Below, in pieces: positions 22,427 through 31,218 of a DNA stretch of 35,975 nt (positions are counted from its first letter, which is position 1; every line of letters starts with the position of its first letter). The position numbers and the translations under genes were made by a program. The notes below the pieces were generated by a model that saw only the letters and a list, made by a program, of their open reading frames with translations, was not told the origin of the DNA and searched no databases. This DNA comes from an uncultured Faecalibacterium sp. (lineage in GTDB: Bacteria > Bacillota > Clostridia > Oscillospirales > Ruminococcaceae), in the NCBI GenBank assembly GCA_934561485.1, contig CAKTGS010000011.1, positions 1 to 35,975 of the forward strand, given 5' to 3'.

Positions 22427-23341
22427 ATGATCTATCGTTTAAAAGAACTGAAAGGCGATACCATTGCGGTGCCGCAGCTGGTGTTTTCCAAGCTGGGCAT
22501 TGCGGAAGAATATAACGTGCGGGTGGCGCTGTATGTGCTGGCCACCGGCGTGACCGACCCGGACAAGATCTGTGCAGACCTCAAGCTGCGCAGCCGCATC
22601 AGCGCCGAAAGTGCCTTGTCTTTCTGGGCCGGTGCCGGGCTGCTGGAACGCTACGAAGAAAACGCCGCACCGGGTGCCGAGCCAAGCGCCCCCGCCCCCA
22701 TGACCTGGGCCGAGATCGCAGCGGCCAGCCGCACCGACCCCATGATCTCCAGCCTGATCGACTGCGCACAGACCAGCTTTGCCCGCCCCCTGACCCACCG
22801 GGAAATGGAGCGGCTGGTAAACCTGTACGTGCAGGAGGGCTTTGCCCCCGAGACTGTGATGCTGTGCACCGCCTACGCCGCCAGCTGCGGCAAGCGCACC
22901 ATGGCGGCGGTGATCCACGAACTGAAGGTGTGGCGTGCCGAGGGCGTAGAGACCGGCGAGCAGGCAGACGCCCACCTCAAACTGCTGGCTCTGCGCCAGA
23001 GCCGGGAACAGTATGTCAGCGGCCTGCTGGGTCTTGCCCCCGAGGAGCTGACCCTGGGCGGGCGCAAAGCCATTGCCCGCTGGTACGAGGTGTACGGCTA
23101 CGATGATGCCATGGTGCAGGAAGCTGCCGTGCAGGCCGGCCCCAAGCGCGACCTGTGGTACTGGAACAGCATCCTGAAAACCTGGAACGCCAAGGGCCTG
23201 CGCAGCATCCACGATGTGCGCGGGCCGGTGGCTGCCGCCGGGGCCAGCCGCAGCATCCGGGTGGACCGTGAGACCCCCAGCGGCAACGATATCCTCAAAA
23301 ACGCCACCCGCCGCCGTTCGCTCATCAAAAAGCCCGAATAA
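22427..23341 (+). CDS. DnaD-domain replication initiation protein
   Basis: 304 aa. The N-terminal ~80 residues form a small winged-helix-like region; two DnaD/DnaB_2-type helical segments follow (about 100-170 and 185-260). The second ends in YWNSILKTWNAKGLRS, the diagnostic Y-x-x-x-I-L-x-x-W-x-x-x-G motif of this domain, which binds DNA and remodels it during primosome assembly. It lies 9 bases before a DnaC/DnaI-like loader, the expected functional partner, making a compact helicase-loading module. The C-terminal tail is basic (RRRSLIKKPE), suited to DNA contact. Confidence 0.88.
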   Translation: MIYRLKELKGDTIAVPQLVFSKLGIAEEYNVRVALYVLATGVTDPDKICADLKLRSRISAESALSFWAGAGLLERYEENAAPGAEPSAPAPMTWAEIAAASRTDPMISSLIDCAQTSFARPLTHREMERLVNLYVQEGFAPETVMLCTAYAASCGKRTMAAVIHELKVWRAEGVETGEQADAHLKLLALRQSREQYVSGLLGLAPEELTLGGRKAIARWYEVYGYDDAMVQEAAVQAGPKRDLWYWNSILKTWNAKGLRSIHDVRGPVAAAGASRSIRVDRETPSGNDILKNATRRRSLIKKPE

Positions 23342-23350
23342 GGAGCCGTT

Positions 23351-24331
23351 ATGCGTACCAAAAACGAATTGTATCAGGAAGCTTTGCGCACCGTTGCCCG
23401 GCGGCGGCAGACCGCCCGCGCACTGGCGCAGGATGCCGCCGCCCAGGCTGAAGCGGCCATTCCCGCCTTGCGCCACGCCGAAGAGGAAGTGCGGGTGCGG
23501 GGCATCCGCTGTGCCATTGCCGGTGCTGCCGGACAGGACCGCACCGAGGCCGCTGCCGCCCTGGCTGCTGCCCGGCAGAACCTGACCGCTCTGCTGGCCG
23601 CCAGCGGCCGCCCCGCCGATGCCCTGGAGCCGAAGTTCACCTGCAGTCTCTGTCAGGACACCGGCAGCGTGAATGGCCGCACCTGCAGCTGTGTGCGCCG
23701 GGTGATGCAGCAGCTGCGCCGCCAGGAGATCGAAGCCTTGTCGAACCTGTCCATTTCCAGTTTTGACACCATGAAGCTGGACTATTACCCCACCGCCATT
23801 GACCGGGAAACCGGCGAGAGCATCCGCACCTACATGGCCGAAAATCTGGGCGAGCTGCGTGCCTATGCCACAAACTTCTCCCCTGCCACCCGCGAGAGCC
23901 TGTTGCTGGTGGGCAATGCAGGCCTGGGCAAGACCCACGCTGCCCTGGCCATTGCCGGGCAGGTGCTGCAGCAGAATTACGATGTGATCTACGTCTCCTG
24001 CCCCGACTTTTTTGGTAAGCTGGAAGCCCTGCACTTCGGCTCAGACCCCGGCGGCGAGGAAGAAACGCTCTTCCAGACCGCTTCCAACGCCGACCTGCTG
24101 ATCCTGGATGATCTGGGCACCGAGTTCAATTCCAGCTTTTTCCTGACCAACCTGTACAGCCTTCTGAACAGCCGACTGGGTGCAAAGTTGCCCACCATTG
24201 TCACCACCAACATCACAGACGGTGCCCTGCTGGAAAAACTCTACACCGAAAAAATTTCCAGCCGCCTGGCCGCCTTTGTGCCCATCAAGTTTCTGGGCAG
24301 CGACATCCGGGTGCAGAAAGCAAGCGAATAA
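23351..24331 (+). CDS. DnaC/DnaI-like replicative helicase loader (AAA+ ATPase)
   Basis: 326 aa. The N-terminal 90 residues are an alanine-rich coiled-coil-like region. A zinc-binding knuckle follows (C98, C101, C112, C114), then the AAA+ core with Walker A GNAGLGKTH (188-196), Walker B LLILDDLGTE (about 249-258) and a C-terminal arginine-finger region EKISSRL. The layout matches DnaI/DnaC loaders that place the DnaB-type helicase on DNA. The ribosome binding site AAGGAG overlaps the stop of the DnaD-like gene. Its own stop lies within the terminator hairpin. Confidence 0.92.
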   Translation: MRTKNELYQEALRTVARRRQTARALAQDAAAQAEAAIPALRHAEEEVRVRGIRCAIAGAAGQDRTEAAAALAAARQNLTALLAASGRPADALEPKFTCSLCQDTGSVNGRTCSCVRRVMQQLRRQEIEALSNLSISSFDTMKLDYYPTAIDRETGESIRTYMAENLGELRAYATNFSPATRESLLLVGNAGLGKTHAALAIAGQVLQQNYDVIYVSCPDFFGKLEALHFGSDPGGEEETLFQTASNADLLILDDLGTEFNSSFFLTNLYSLLNSRLGAKLPTIVTTNITDGALLEKLYTEKISSRLAAFVPIKFLGSDIRVQKASE

Positions 24332-24370
24332 ACAAAAAAGCAACACGGATGTGTTGCTTTTTTGTTTATT
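24327..24370. terminator. Bidirectional terminator between the loader and the MBL-fold gene
   Basis: A 20-bp perfect stem with loop GGAT and T-rich 3' arms on both strands. It overlaps the stop codon of the loader gene and touches the stop of the convergent hydrolase gene. Confidence 0.93.
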
Positions 24371-25158
24371 CAAAATTCCAGCACCGGGCTTACCTCGTTG
24401 CGGCGCTGGGTCTGCACCACGCAGTCCTTGTCCGGCACCACGCCGGCAGCGCCCAGGGTGTTGAACACCGTCTGCAGAGCCAGCATGGGGGTGTTGTTCT
24501 CCTGCGAAAGATGGCACAGCGCAAACTTTTTGCAGCCTTCCTGGATCAGTTCCAGCAGCTTTGCGGAACACTCATCGTTGGACAGATGCCCCCGCGTACT
24601 CTCAATGCGGGCACGTAAGTAATACGGGTACGATCCGCTGCGCAGCATGTGCAGGTCGTAGTTGCTTTCCAGCGCCACCAAGTCGCAGCCGGAAAGCGCC
24701 TCGTGCACCGGCGGGGTCAGAACGCCCAGGTCCGTGGCAATGGTCATGGTTTTGCCGTCCGGGGTGTGGATGCGGTAGCCCACGCAGGGCACATCGTGGC
24801 TGGTGGGAAAAGACTGCACTCCGAAAGCCCCGATGTTCTCTTCCCGGCCTTCCAACGTGTTCAGCTCACAGGTGGGCGGCACAATGCCGTTGGCATCCAG
24901 AAAATCCAGCGTAGCGGCTGCGCCGTACACCGGCAGCGGGTTCTTTTTGAGAAAGGTAGAAAGCCCCTTTACGTGGTCGCTGTGCTCGTGGGTGATCAGA
25001 ATGCCGTCACAATCGCTGACGGCAAGGCCCAGATCCTTGAGCGCCGCCATGGTGGTGCGCACACCCTTGCCCATGTCCACGATCAGGTACCGGCTGCCGC
25101 AGCGCACCACGCTGCTGTTGCCGGAGGACCCGGAATACAATGAGATGAATTCTGCCAT
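24370..25158 (-). CDS. MBL-fold metallo-hydrolase (YycJ/WalJ-like)
   Basis: 262 aa, the length of the YycJ/WalJ group. The N-terminus FISLYSGSSGNSSVV is typical, and the metal-binding motif is THEHSDHVKG (H-x-H-x-D-H). Further likely metal ligands are in SFPTSHDVPC, IATDLGVL and CHLSQENN. WalJ proteins are proposed exonucleases linked to DNA repair and to cell-wall regulation, usually beside walKR; here the gene follows murA instead and no walKR is visible. The ATG at 25158 has GAGG 6 bases upstream. It begins only about 20 bases after the murA terminator and has no clear promoter of its own. Confidence 0.88.
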   Translation of the reverse strand: MAEFISLYSGSSGNSSVVRCGSRYLIVDMGKGVRTTMAALKDLGLAVSDCDGILITHEHSDHVKGLSTFLKKNPLPVYGAAATLDFLDANGIVPPTCELNTLEGREENIGAFGVQSFPTSHDVPCVGYRIHTPDGKTMTIATDLGVLTPPVHEALSGCDLVALESNYDLHMLRSGSYPYYLRARIESTRGHLSNDECSAKLLELIQEGCKKFALCHLSQENNTPMLALQTVFNTLGAAGVVPDKDCVVQTQRRNEVSPVLEF

Positions 25159-25178
25159 GAAAAACCTCGTATCTTCAT

Positions 25179-25213
25179 AAAAACAGCCCGCCGCAAATCA
25201 CGGCAGGCTGTTT
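25179..25213 (-). terminator. Terminator/attenuator between murA and the MBL-fold gene
   Basis: Stem AAACAGCC/GGCTGTTT and GCCG/CGGC with one mismatch and a 7-base loop; the minus strand ends in TTTTTATG. Because no promoter is seen between it and the next gene, it may act as a partial terminator. Confidence 0.8.
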
Positions 25214-25229
25214 GTTTTTTCATTGAATG

Positions 25230-26513
25230 TTACAGTGCCTGTTCCAGTGCGGCAGGCATCCGCTCCACTTTGCTGATGTCGGCACCCAGGCCGCGCAGCT
25301 TTTCTACAATGTTCTCGTAGCCGCGCTCAATGTGGCCGATCTCTTCGATCTCGCTGGTGCCGTCCGCCATCAGGGCAGCCACCACCATGGCAGCACCGGC
25401 ACGCAGGTCCAGTGCGCGCAGCGGCGCCGGGGTGAGCTTGTCCACCCCTTCAAACACAGCCACCTGGCCGTCCACCTGCACGCTGGCCCCCATCTTGCGC
25501 AGCTCGTCCACATAGCGGAACCGGTTGTCCCATACGCTTTCGGTAATGGTGCTGGTGCCCTTGGCCACGCTCAGCAGCACGCCCATCAGGGGCTGCATAT
25601 CGGTGGGGAAGCCGGGGTGCGGCATGGTGTTGATCTTCAGGGGCAGAATGTCGCCGGTGCGGCTCACCCGCACAGCATCGTCAAATTCTTCCACCACAAC
25701 ACCGGCGCGGCGCAGCTTCTCGGTAATGGGTTCCAGGTGCTTGGGGGTCACGTTCTTCACCAGCACATCACCGCCGGTGGCCGCGGCTGCCACCATGTAG
25801 CTGCCGGCCTCGATCTGATCCGGGATGATGCTGTAGGTGCAGCCGTGCATCTTTTCCACGCCGCGCACCTTGATCACATCGGTGCCTGCACCGCGAATGT
25901 CGGCACCGCACATGTTCAGGAAGTTGGCCAGGTCCACCACATGGGGCTCCTTGGCGCAGTTTTCCAGAATGGTCTGGCCCTTTGCCATCACGGCGGAGAG
26001 CATACCGTTCATGGTAGCGCCCACGCTGACCTTATCAAAGAAGATGTGGGCACCGTTCAGCTCCTTGGCGCGCACGGTGATCATGCCGTAGTCCACACTG
26101 TCCTCGGCACCCAGGGCGCTGAACACCTTCAGGTGCTGGTCGATGGGACGGGGGCCAAGGTTGCAGCCGCCGGGCATGGCCACCTGAGCCTTGCCGAAGC
26201 GGGACAGCAGCGCGCCCAGAAAGTAGTAGCTGGCGCGCATCTGGCGGGACAGATCGTCCGGCACATTGGTGGCCGTCAGGTGGGTGGTGTCGATCTCGTA
26301 GGTGTTGCGATTGAGCATCCGCACCTGGGCACCCAGAGTGCTCAGGATCTTCAGGCTCACCGCCACATCGCTGATGTCCGGCAGGTTTTCGATCACGCAG
26401 ACATCCGCTGCCAGAATGGTAGCCGGCAGAATGCCCACTGCCGCATTTTTTGCACCGGAAATGGTCACTTCGCCGTGCAAAGGCTTACCGCCCGTAATAA
26501 CAAATTTCTCCAA
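25230..26513 (-). CDS. murA: UDP-N-acetylglucosamine 1-carboxyvinyltransferase MurA
   Basis: 427 aa from a TTG start. It transfers enolpyruvate from PEP to UDP-GlcNAc, the first committed step of peptidoglycan synthesis. Lys22 in SGAKNAA and the catalytic cysteine C117 in PGGCNLGPRPIDQHL are present; the Cys predicts fosfomycin sensitivity of the enzyme. Further family motifs are GATMNGMLSAVMAKG and HPGFPTDMQPL. The TTG at 26513 has AAGGAG 9 bases upstream and gives the standard N-terminus EKFVITGG; a longer reading to 26654 adds 47 residues that do not belong to the family. Monocistronic or with read-through to the hydrolase gene. Confidence 0.96.
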   Translation of the reverse strand: MEKFVITGGKPLHGEVTISGAKNAAVGILPATILAADVCVIENLPDISDVAVSLKILSTLGAQVRMLNRNTYEIDTTHLTATNVPDDLSRQMRASYYFLGALLSRFGKAQVAMPGGCNLGPRPIDQHLKVFSALGAEDSVDYGMITVRAKELNGAHIFFDKVSVGATMNGMLSAVMAKGQTILENCAKEPHVVDLANFLNMCGADIRGAGTDVIKVRGVEKMHGCTYSIIPDQIEAGSYMVAAAATGGDVLVKNVTPKHLEPITEKLRRAGVVVEEFDDAVRVSRTGDILPLKINTMPHPGFPTDMQPLMGVLLSVAKGTSTITESVWDNRFRYVDELRKMGASVQVDGQVAVFEGVDKLTPAPLRALDLRAGAAMVVAALMADGTSEIEEIGHIERGYENIVEKLRGLGADISKVERMPAALEQAL

Positions 26514-26636
26514 TTTTATGATCTCCTTGTCAACGGCCCGCAGCACGGGCCTGTTAAGGCTTTTGAATGCAATCCAACGGCTGTGTGCGCCGGCTGTGCA
26601 AAGCAACCAAAGCCTGCGCATAATTACAGCTACCTT

Positions 26637-26664
26637 ATTATACACAACTTCCACAAAAAAGCAA
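26637..26664 (-). promoter_or_regulatory. murA promoter
   Basis: Minus strand: -35 TTGCTT (26659-26664), a 16-bp spacer, -10 TATAAT (26637-26642), giving a leader of about 115 bases. Confidence 0.75.
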
Positions 26665-26792
26665 AGTCCCCCGGCGGATAAGATCTTTTATTTTCTGTTT
26701 TGCCCAGATTCCGGCCCGATATTCCAAAATTTTGTTTCTTTTTTCAAAAATTTCACAGAGATTTGATGCACATTGTACGGTGTTGTTGCGCT

Positions 26793-28799
26793 TTACCACA
26801 CCTGATCCTCGCTGCAGGTCTCCTGAATCCACCCCAGCTGGTAGGCTGTAACCAGCTGTTTGAGGTCATGCACCCGCTCCCGCAGCACCTCACCTTCGTC
26901 GGTGTCCTCCACCAGGATGCGGTGGTTCTCCGTTTCCAGAATGTTGGTCTGCGACAGGATGTCGATGTTTTCGCGCACCGCTTTTTCGGCGCTTTCAAAG
27001 GGCTGGTGGGTGCGCAGGGACATGGTGCGGCTGGAATACACCAGCGTGTAGCCCGCAATGCCGGTTTTTTCGTGGTAGGCACGGCAGAATCCGCCGTCAA
27101 TCACCACCAGCCGTCCACCGCCCTTGATGGGGCTTTCGCCGTTTTTCTCCCGCACCGGCACATGGCCGTTGACGATGTGGCTGGTGCCCGGCAAACCGAA
27201 CTCCGCCAGAATGCGGCGGCAGGCAGCTTCTTCGTTGTACCAGGTATAGTAGGGGTCCTTGACCTCCTCGTGGGTGGCCGGGTCGGCGATGTACAGCCGC
27301 TCAAAGGTGGTCATGGCACTGCGGCCGAACAGCGGCGACAGCCGCCCGCACCACAGATACCACAAAAAGTCCTGCCCGTTCTGGCGGGCGGCACTACCCT
27401 CCGGCGCATAGTAGCCCCGGCGGGCGCGGGCATCGCAGTAGTCCATCAGAGCGCGGCCGGAATAGCGGCGGCCCTCAAAGTGCTCCACCGCAAAGCTGCC
27501 CTTTGCGGTCATGGGCACCACGCCATGGTACAGCAGATTGCCGTTTTCAATATGATACACACTGCCTTTGGTGTACGAAAACTCCACGTGTTGGCGCAGC
27601 TTTTCGCTCTGCCGGAAGGACTGTACCAGCTTGTGCAGCACCAGTTCTTCGTCCGCATTCAATGCCGCCGGGTCGGCAGGGTCCACCGTAGGGAAAGACG
27701 TATCCTGCAGGGGATATTCCTTCTCCCCTACCCGCACCGTATGCTTTGCCCAGTCGATGCGGCGCAGGTAGTCCCGCCCTTCCATCTGGAAATCCGGGTT
27801 GCGGTCGATGACCTGGCATTCCAGCTTGAACATCATAATGCTAATGGCCTTGTGCATCACAGCGCAGCGGTGCAGCATCCCCGCCGTGTAGGGGCCGCGG
27901 GCCGCATCCGTGTGGGGCATCCAGATGCTCAGGTCATCCTCGCCGTAAAACTGCTCGGCCATGCGCTGCAGATGCCGCAGGTTGATGCCGTAGCAGTCCT
28001 CGACCATGCCGTGGTTGTGGTAGGCCAGGGTGGTTTTGAGCACGGTGCAGATGCAGATGGGGCTGCCGGCGGCGGCACCCATCCATACCACATCGTGGTT
28101 GCCCCACTGGATATCCACATTGTGGTGGCGCATGAGCAGGTCCAGAATGATGTCCGGGCGAGGACCGCGGTCGAACAGGTCGCCCACAATGTGCAGCTTG
28201 TCCACGGCCAGATGCTTGATCAGCTCGCACAGCCGCACAATGAACCGGTCAGCCCGGCCATTTTCGATGATGCTGCCCACGATCTGTCCGTAATACAGGT
28301 CCTTGTTGTGGTCCTCAAAATGGGCGTGCAGCAGCTCGTCCAGAATGTAGCCGCAGCTGGCGGGCAGGCACCGGCGCACATGGTCGCGGGTGTGCTTGGA
28401 CGACACCAGGCGGCAGATCTCAATGAGCTGCAGCAGGGTGTGGGTGTACCACTGGTCCAGTGCCTCCTCGCTGGTGCAGCGCTCCTTGAGCTGGGGCAGC
28501 TTTTCGTTGGGATAGTAGATCAGGGTTGCCAGCTCCGCACGCTGGTTTTCGGGCACGGTGCTGCCCAGCACAAGATCCACTTTTTCGCGGATGACGCCGG
28601 AAGCGGAATTCAGAATATGAACAAATGCCTCGTTTTCGCCGTGCAGATCGCTCATGAAATGCTCGGTGCCCTTGGGCAGCTTGAGCAGAGCCTGGGTGCT
28701 GATGATCTCGCTGGCGGCAGCGGCCTGGGACGGGTAATCACGGGCCAGCAGGGTGAGATATTTCAGATTGTCACGGATCTCATCGGATTCAGTGCGCAT
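26793..28799 (-). CDS. fbp: Fructose-1,6-bisphosphatase class III
   Basis: 668 aa, typical of the large Firmicutes-type Fbp, unrelated to class I. It hydrolyses fructose 1,6-bisphosphate in gluconeogenesis. Calcineurin-like metal motifs are SDLHGE (50-55), GDLFDRGPRPD and WGNHDVVWMG; further conserved parts are VNGHVPV and VIDGGFCRAYH near the C-terminus. The ATG at 28799 has GAGGGAGG just upstream; an in-frame GTG 15 bases earlier overlaps that site. It is transcribed divergently from a radical SAM gene out of a symmetrical promoter region. I see no clear terminator past its stop. Confidence 0.95.
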   Translation of the reverse strand: MRTESDEIRDNLKYLTLLARDYPSQAAAASEIISTQALLKLPKGTEHFMSDLHGENEAFVHILNSASGVIREKVDLVLGSTVPENQRAELATLIYYPNEKLPQLKERCTSEEALDQWYTHTLLQLIEICRLVSSKHTRDHVRRCLPASCGYILDELLHAHFEDHNKDLYYGQIVGSIIENGRADRFIVRLCELIKHLAVDKLHIVGDLFDRGPRPDIILDLLMRHHNVDIQWGNHDVVWMGAAAGSPICICTVLKTTLAYHNHGMVEDCYGINLRHLQRMAEQFYGEDDLSIWMPHTDAARGPYTAGMLHRCAVMHKAISIMMFKLECQVIDRNPDFQMEGRDYLRRIDWAKHTVRVGEKEYPLQDTSFPTVDPADPAALNADEELVLHKLVQSFRQSEKLRQHVEFSYTKGSVYHIENGNLLYHGVVPMTAKGSFAVEHFEGRRYSGRALMDYCDARARRGYYAPEGSAARQNGQDFLWYLWCGRLSPLFGRSAMTTFERLYIADPATHEEVKDPYYTWYNEEAACRRILAEFGLPGTSHIVNGHVPVREKNGESPIKGGGRLVVIDGGFCRAYHEKTGIAGYTLVYSSRTMSLRTHQPFESAEKAVRENIDILSQTNILETENHRILVEDTDEGEVLRERVHDLKQLVTAYQLGWIQETCSEDQVW

Positions 28800-28863
28800 G
28801 GTTTCCTCCCTCACAGCATCCCCCTACAGATGTTGCGTTCCATGTATTTTTTTCTCTGTGTCT

Positions 28864-28903
28864 TTCAGTATAGCACGAATGGCACCAAAAGTGGTATACT
28901 GAA
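28864..28903. promoter_or_regulatory. Mirror-image divergent promoters of fbp and the radical SAM gene
   Basis: Two 13-bp arms, TTCAGTATAGCAC and GTGGTATACTGAA, form an inverted repeat (12 of 13 positions) around a 14-bp centre. Each arm is an extended -10 (TGSTATACT) reading outward: minus at 28867-28872 for fbp, plus at 28895-28900 for the radical SAM gene. The two -35 regions must overlap in the centre and neither resembles TTGACA. Confidence 0.6.
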
Positions 28904-28937
28904 GGCAACAAACTTTACACAAAGGACTTTGGATATT

Positions 28938-29858
28938 ATGCCGAAAACTGCTCTTGTCTCTCCTCCCGCCCACTGCACCCTCTGCCCGCGCCGCTGCGGG
29001 GCCAACCGCGCCGCCGGACAGACCGGTTTCTGCGGGGCCGGTGCCGTGCTCAAAGCCGCCCGCGCCGCCCTGCATTTCTGGGAAGAACCCTGCATCAGCG
29101 GCACCCGGGGCAGCGGCACGGTGTTCTTTTCCGGCTGCACCCTCAAGTGCTGCTTCTGCCAGAACTACCCCATCAGCGCCGAGGGCCTGGGCAAAGAGAT
29201 CACCGTGGAGCATCTGGCGGAGATCTTTCTGAACCTGCAGGCGCAGGGGGCGCACAACATCAACCTGGTCACCCCGGGGCAGTGGCGGCCCTGGATCATC
29301 GCCGCACTGGACCTTGCCCGGGCGCAGGGGCTGCGTCTGCCCATCGTGTGCAACACCGGCGGTTACGAGACCGCGGAAAGCGTGGAAGCCTGGCGTGGGT
29401 ACATTGACATCTGGCTGGCCGACCTGAAATATGTCTCTCCTGCCCTGTCGGCAGAGCTTTCCGCCGCGCCGGACTACTTTGCCCAGGCCAAGCCCGCCAT
29501 TGAAGCCATGATGGCCCAGGCAGGGCACCCGGTGTTTGACGCCGAAGGCATTCTGCAGCGGGGCGTCATTCTGCGGCACCTGGCCCTGCCCGGCCACGTG
29601 GACGACAGCTTTGCGGTACTGGATCAGATGGCCGCCTGGAACAATGCCGACCCCGGGTGCTTTCTGCCCAGTGTGATGAGCCAGTACACCCCCTTCTTCA
29701 AGGCGGCAGAGCATGGCATCGGGCGGCGCATTACCACCTACGAATACCGCCGGGTGGTGAACTATGCCATGGACAAGGGCCTTGTGCAGGGATACATGCA
29801 GCAGAAGAGCAGTGCGAAGGAGGAGTATACCCCCAGCTTTGATCTGACAGGCGTATGA
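28938..29858 (+). CDS. Radical SAM protein, COG1313 (PflX/PflA-like), function unknown
   Basis: 306 aa. An N-terminal cysteine set (C13, C16, C20, C32) precedes the radical SAM motif C67-x3-C71-x2-C74 in SGCTLKCCFCQN. The core continues with NINLVTPGQW, LPIVCNTGGYE and WLADLKY, as in the uncharacterised PflA-like group COG1313. Unlike true PflA proteins it has the extra N-terminal cysteines, which may hold zinc or a second cluster. The glycyl radical enzyme or other target is not nearby. The ATG at 28938 follows AAAGGA (28921-28926); an upstream reading of the same frame runs through fbp in antisense and is not real. Confidence 0.87.
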   Translation: MPKTALVSPPAHCTLCPRRCGANRAAGQTGFCGAGAVLKAARAALHFWEEPCISGTRGSGTVFFSGCTLKCCFCQNYPISAEGLGKEITVEHLAEIFLNLQAQGAHNINLVTPGQWRPWIIAALDLARAQGLRLPIVCNTGGYETAESVEAWRGYIDIWLADLKYVSPALSAELSAAPDYFAQAKPAIEAMMAQAGHPVFDAEGILQRGVILRHLALPGHVDDSFAVLDQMAAWNNADPGCFLPSVMSQYTPFFKAAEHGIGRRITTYEYRRVVNYAMDKGLVQGYMQQKSSAKEEYTPSFDLTGV

Positions 29859-29861
29859 GAT

Positions 29862-29965
29862 GATTTAAAATAGCCTCCGCTGCGCTTACGCTTGTATCTT
29901 GCTGGCCACGGCCCCCTCCGGACAGTCCTCGGAGAAGCTCCCGGCCCACCGGCCTTCAAAACGTT
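29862..29965. other. GC-rich palindromic spacer after the radical SAM gene
   Basis: No gene or clear terminator. It holds nested short inverted repeats, e.g. CTCCG/CGGAG around GGACAGTCC, and GGCC-rich blocks, unlike the AT-rich DNA that follows. It may be a copy of an interspersed repeat; no second copy exists in this window. Confidence 0.35.
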
Positions 29966-30023
29966 TTTCGTCAAAACACCCAAAAATCAACGATTATTTT
30001 CTCTCACAACGCACGGCAAGTGC

Positions 30024-30052
30024 TTGCATTCCGGGGACGGACGCACTATAAT
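30024..30052 (+). promoter_or_regulatory. kdgK promoter with overlapping palindrome
   Basis: -35 TTGCAT (30024-30029), a 17-bp spacer, perfect -10 TATAAT (30047-30052). The palindrome GCAAGTGCTTGC (30016-30027) overlaps the -35 and could be a repressor site. Confidence 0.78.
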
Positions 30053-30112
30053 GGATACAACGATGTGTTAATAGAATTCACAGGGCATGTTTAGAAACTC
30101 AGGAGGAACATT

Positions 30113-31201
30113 ATGGAACACTATAATCCCATCCTTGGCAGCGAAGCACCCGGGCAAAAATTCATCACCTGCGGCGAGATCATGCTGCGCCTGACCCCGC
30201 CGAACTACGAAAAGATCCGCATGGCTTCTGCCTTTGAAGCCAGTTACGGCGGCAGCGAGGCCAACATTGCGCTGGCACTGGCAAACCTGGGTGTGGACAG
30301 CACCTTCTTCAGCGTGGTGCCCAACAACAGCCTGGGCAAAAGTGCTGTGCGCTGGCTGCGCTCCAATGATGTGCACTGCACCCCCATGATCCTCACCGAG
30401 CCGCACGAGACTCCTTCCAACCGTCTGGGTACTTATTATCTGGAAACCGGCTACGGCATCCGCCCCTCCAAGGTCATTTACGACCGCAAGCACAGCGCCA
30501 TTACCGAGTACGATTTTTCCCAGGTAGATCTGAACGAGCTGCTGGACGGCTTTGACTGGCTGCACCTGAGCGGCATTACCCCGGCACTGGCCCCCAACTG
30601 CCGCAGCCTGATTTTGGACATGCTCAAGGTGGCCAAGAAAAAGGGCCTGACCGTGAGCTTTGACGGCAACTTCCGTTCCACCCTGTGGAGCTGGGAGGAA
30701 GCCCGGGACTTCTGCACCGAGTGCCTGCCCTATGTGGACGTACTGCTGGGCATTGAGCCGTACCACCTGTGGAAGGACGAAACCGACCACAGCAAGGGCG
30801 ACTGGAAGGACGGCGTGCCCCTGCAGCCCAGCTACGAGCAGCAGGACGAGATCTTCCAGCACTTTATTGAGCGCTACCCCAACCTGAAGTGCATCGCCCG
30901 CCATGTGCGTTATGCTCACAGCGGCAGTGAGAACAGCCTGAAGGCCTTTATGTGGTACGAAGGCCACACCTTTGAGAGCAAGCTGTTCACCTTTAACATT
31001 CTGGACCGTGTGGGCGGCGGCGATGCCTTTGCCAGCGGCCTGATCTATGCCATGCTGCACAACTACAAGGCCATGGACATGATCAACTTTGCCGTGGCCA
31101 GCAGCGCCATCAAGCACACCATTCACGGCGATGCCAACATCACCGATGATGTCAGCAGCATCCGCAACCTGATGAACATGAACTACGACATCAAGCGGTA
31201 A
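30113..31201 (+). CDS. kdgK: 2-dehydro-3-deoxygluconokinase (PfkB family sugar kinase)
   Basis: 362 aa. It phosphorylates 2-keto-3-deoxygluconate, feeding the lower Entner-Doudoroff/uronate route. PfkB features: an N-terminal sugar-binding stretch ending YGGSEANIALALANLG, and the C-terminal signature DRVGGGDAFASGL with catalytic base D304; the usual G-A-G-D is G-G-G-D here. The N-terminus FITCGEIMLRLTPP is typical of the KdgK branch rather than of ribo- or fructokinases. It is slightly longer than average (about 310-345). AGGAGGA precedes the ATG. No KDPG aldolase or uronate isomerase is adjacent, so it is a stand-alone unit. Confidence 0.88.
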   Translation: MEHYNPILGSEAPGQKFITCGEIMLRLTPPNYEKIRMASAFEASYGGSEANIALALANLGVDSTFFSVVPNNSLGKSAVRWLRSNDVHCTPMILTEPHETPSNRLGTYYLETGYGIRPSKVIYDRKHSAITEYDFSQVDLNELLDGFDWLHLSGITPALAPNCRSLILDMLKVAKKKGLTVSFDGNFRSTLWSWEEARDFCTECLPYVDVLLGIEPYHLWKDETDHSKGDWKDGVPLQPSYEQQDEIFQHFIERYPNLKCIARHVRYAHSGSENSLKAFMWYEGHTFESKLFTFNILDRVGGGDAFASGLIYAMLHNYKAMDMINFAVASSAIKHTIHGDANITDDVSSIRNLMNMNYDIKR

Positions 31202-31218
31202 CTCTTTTAAAAGCACAA

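Noticed and set aside
26700..28937. Plus-strand extension upstream of the COG1313 radical SAM gene
   Set aside because: It is antisense to fbp; the true start is the ATG at 28938 with AAAGGA upstream, matching the family N-terminus.
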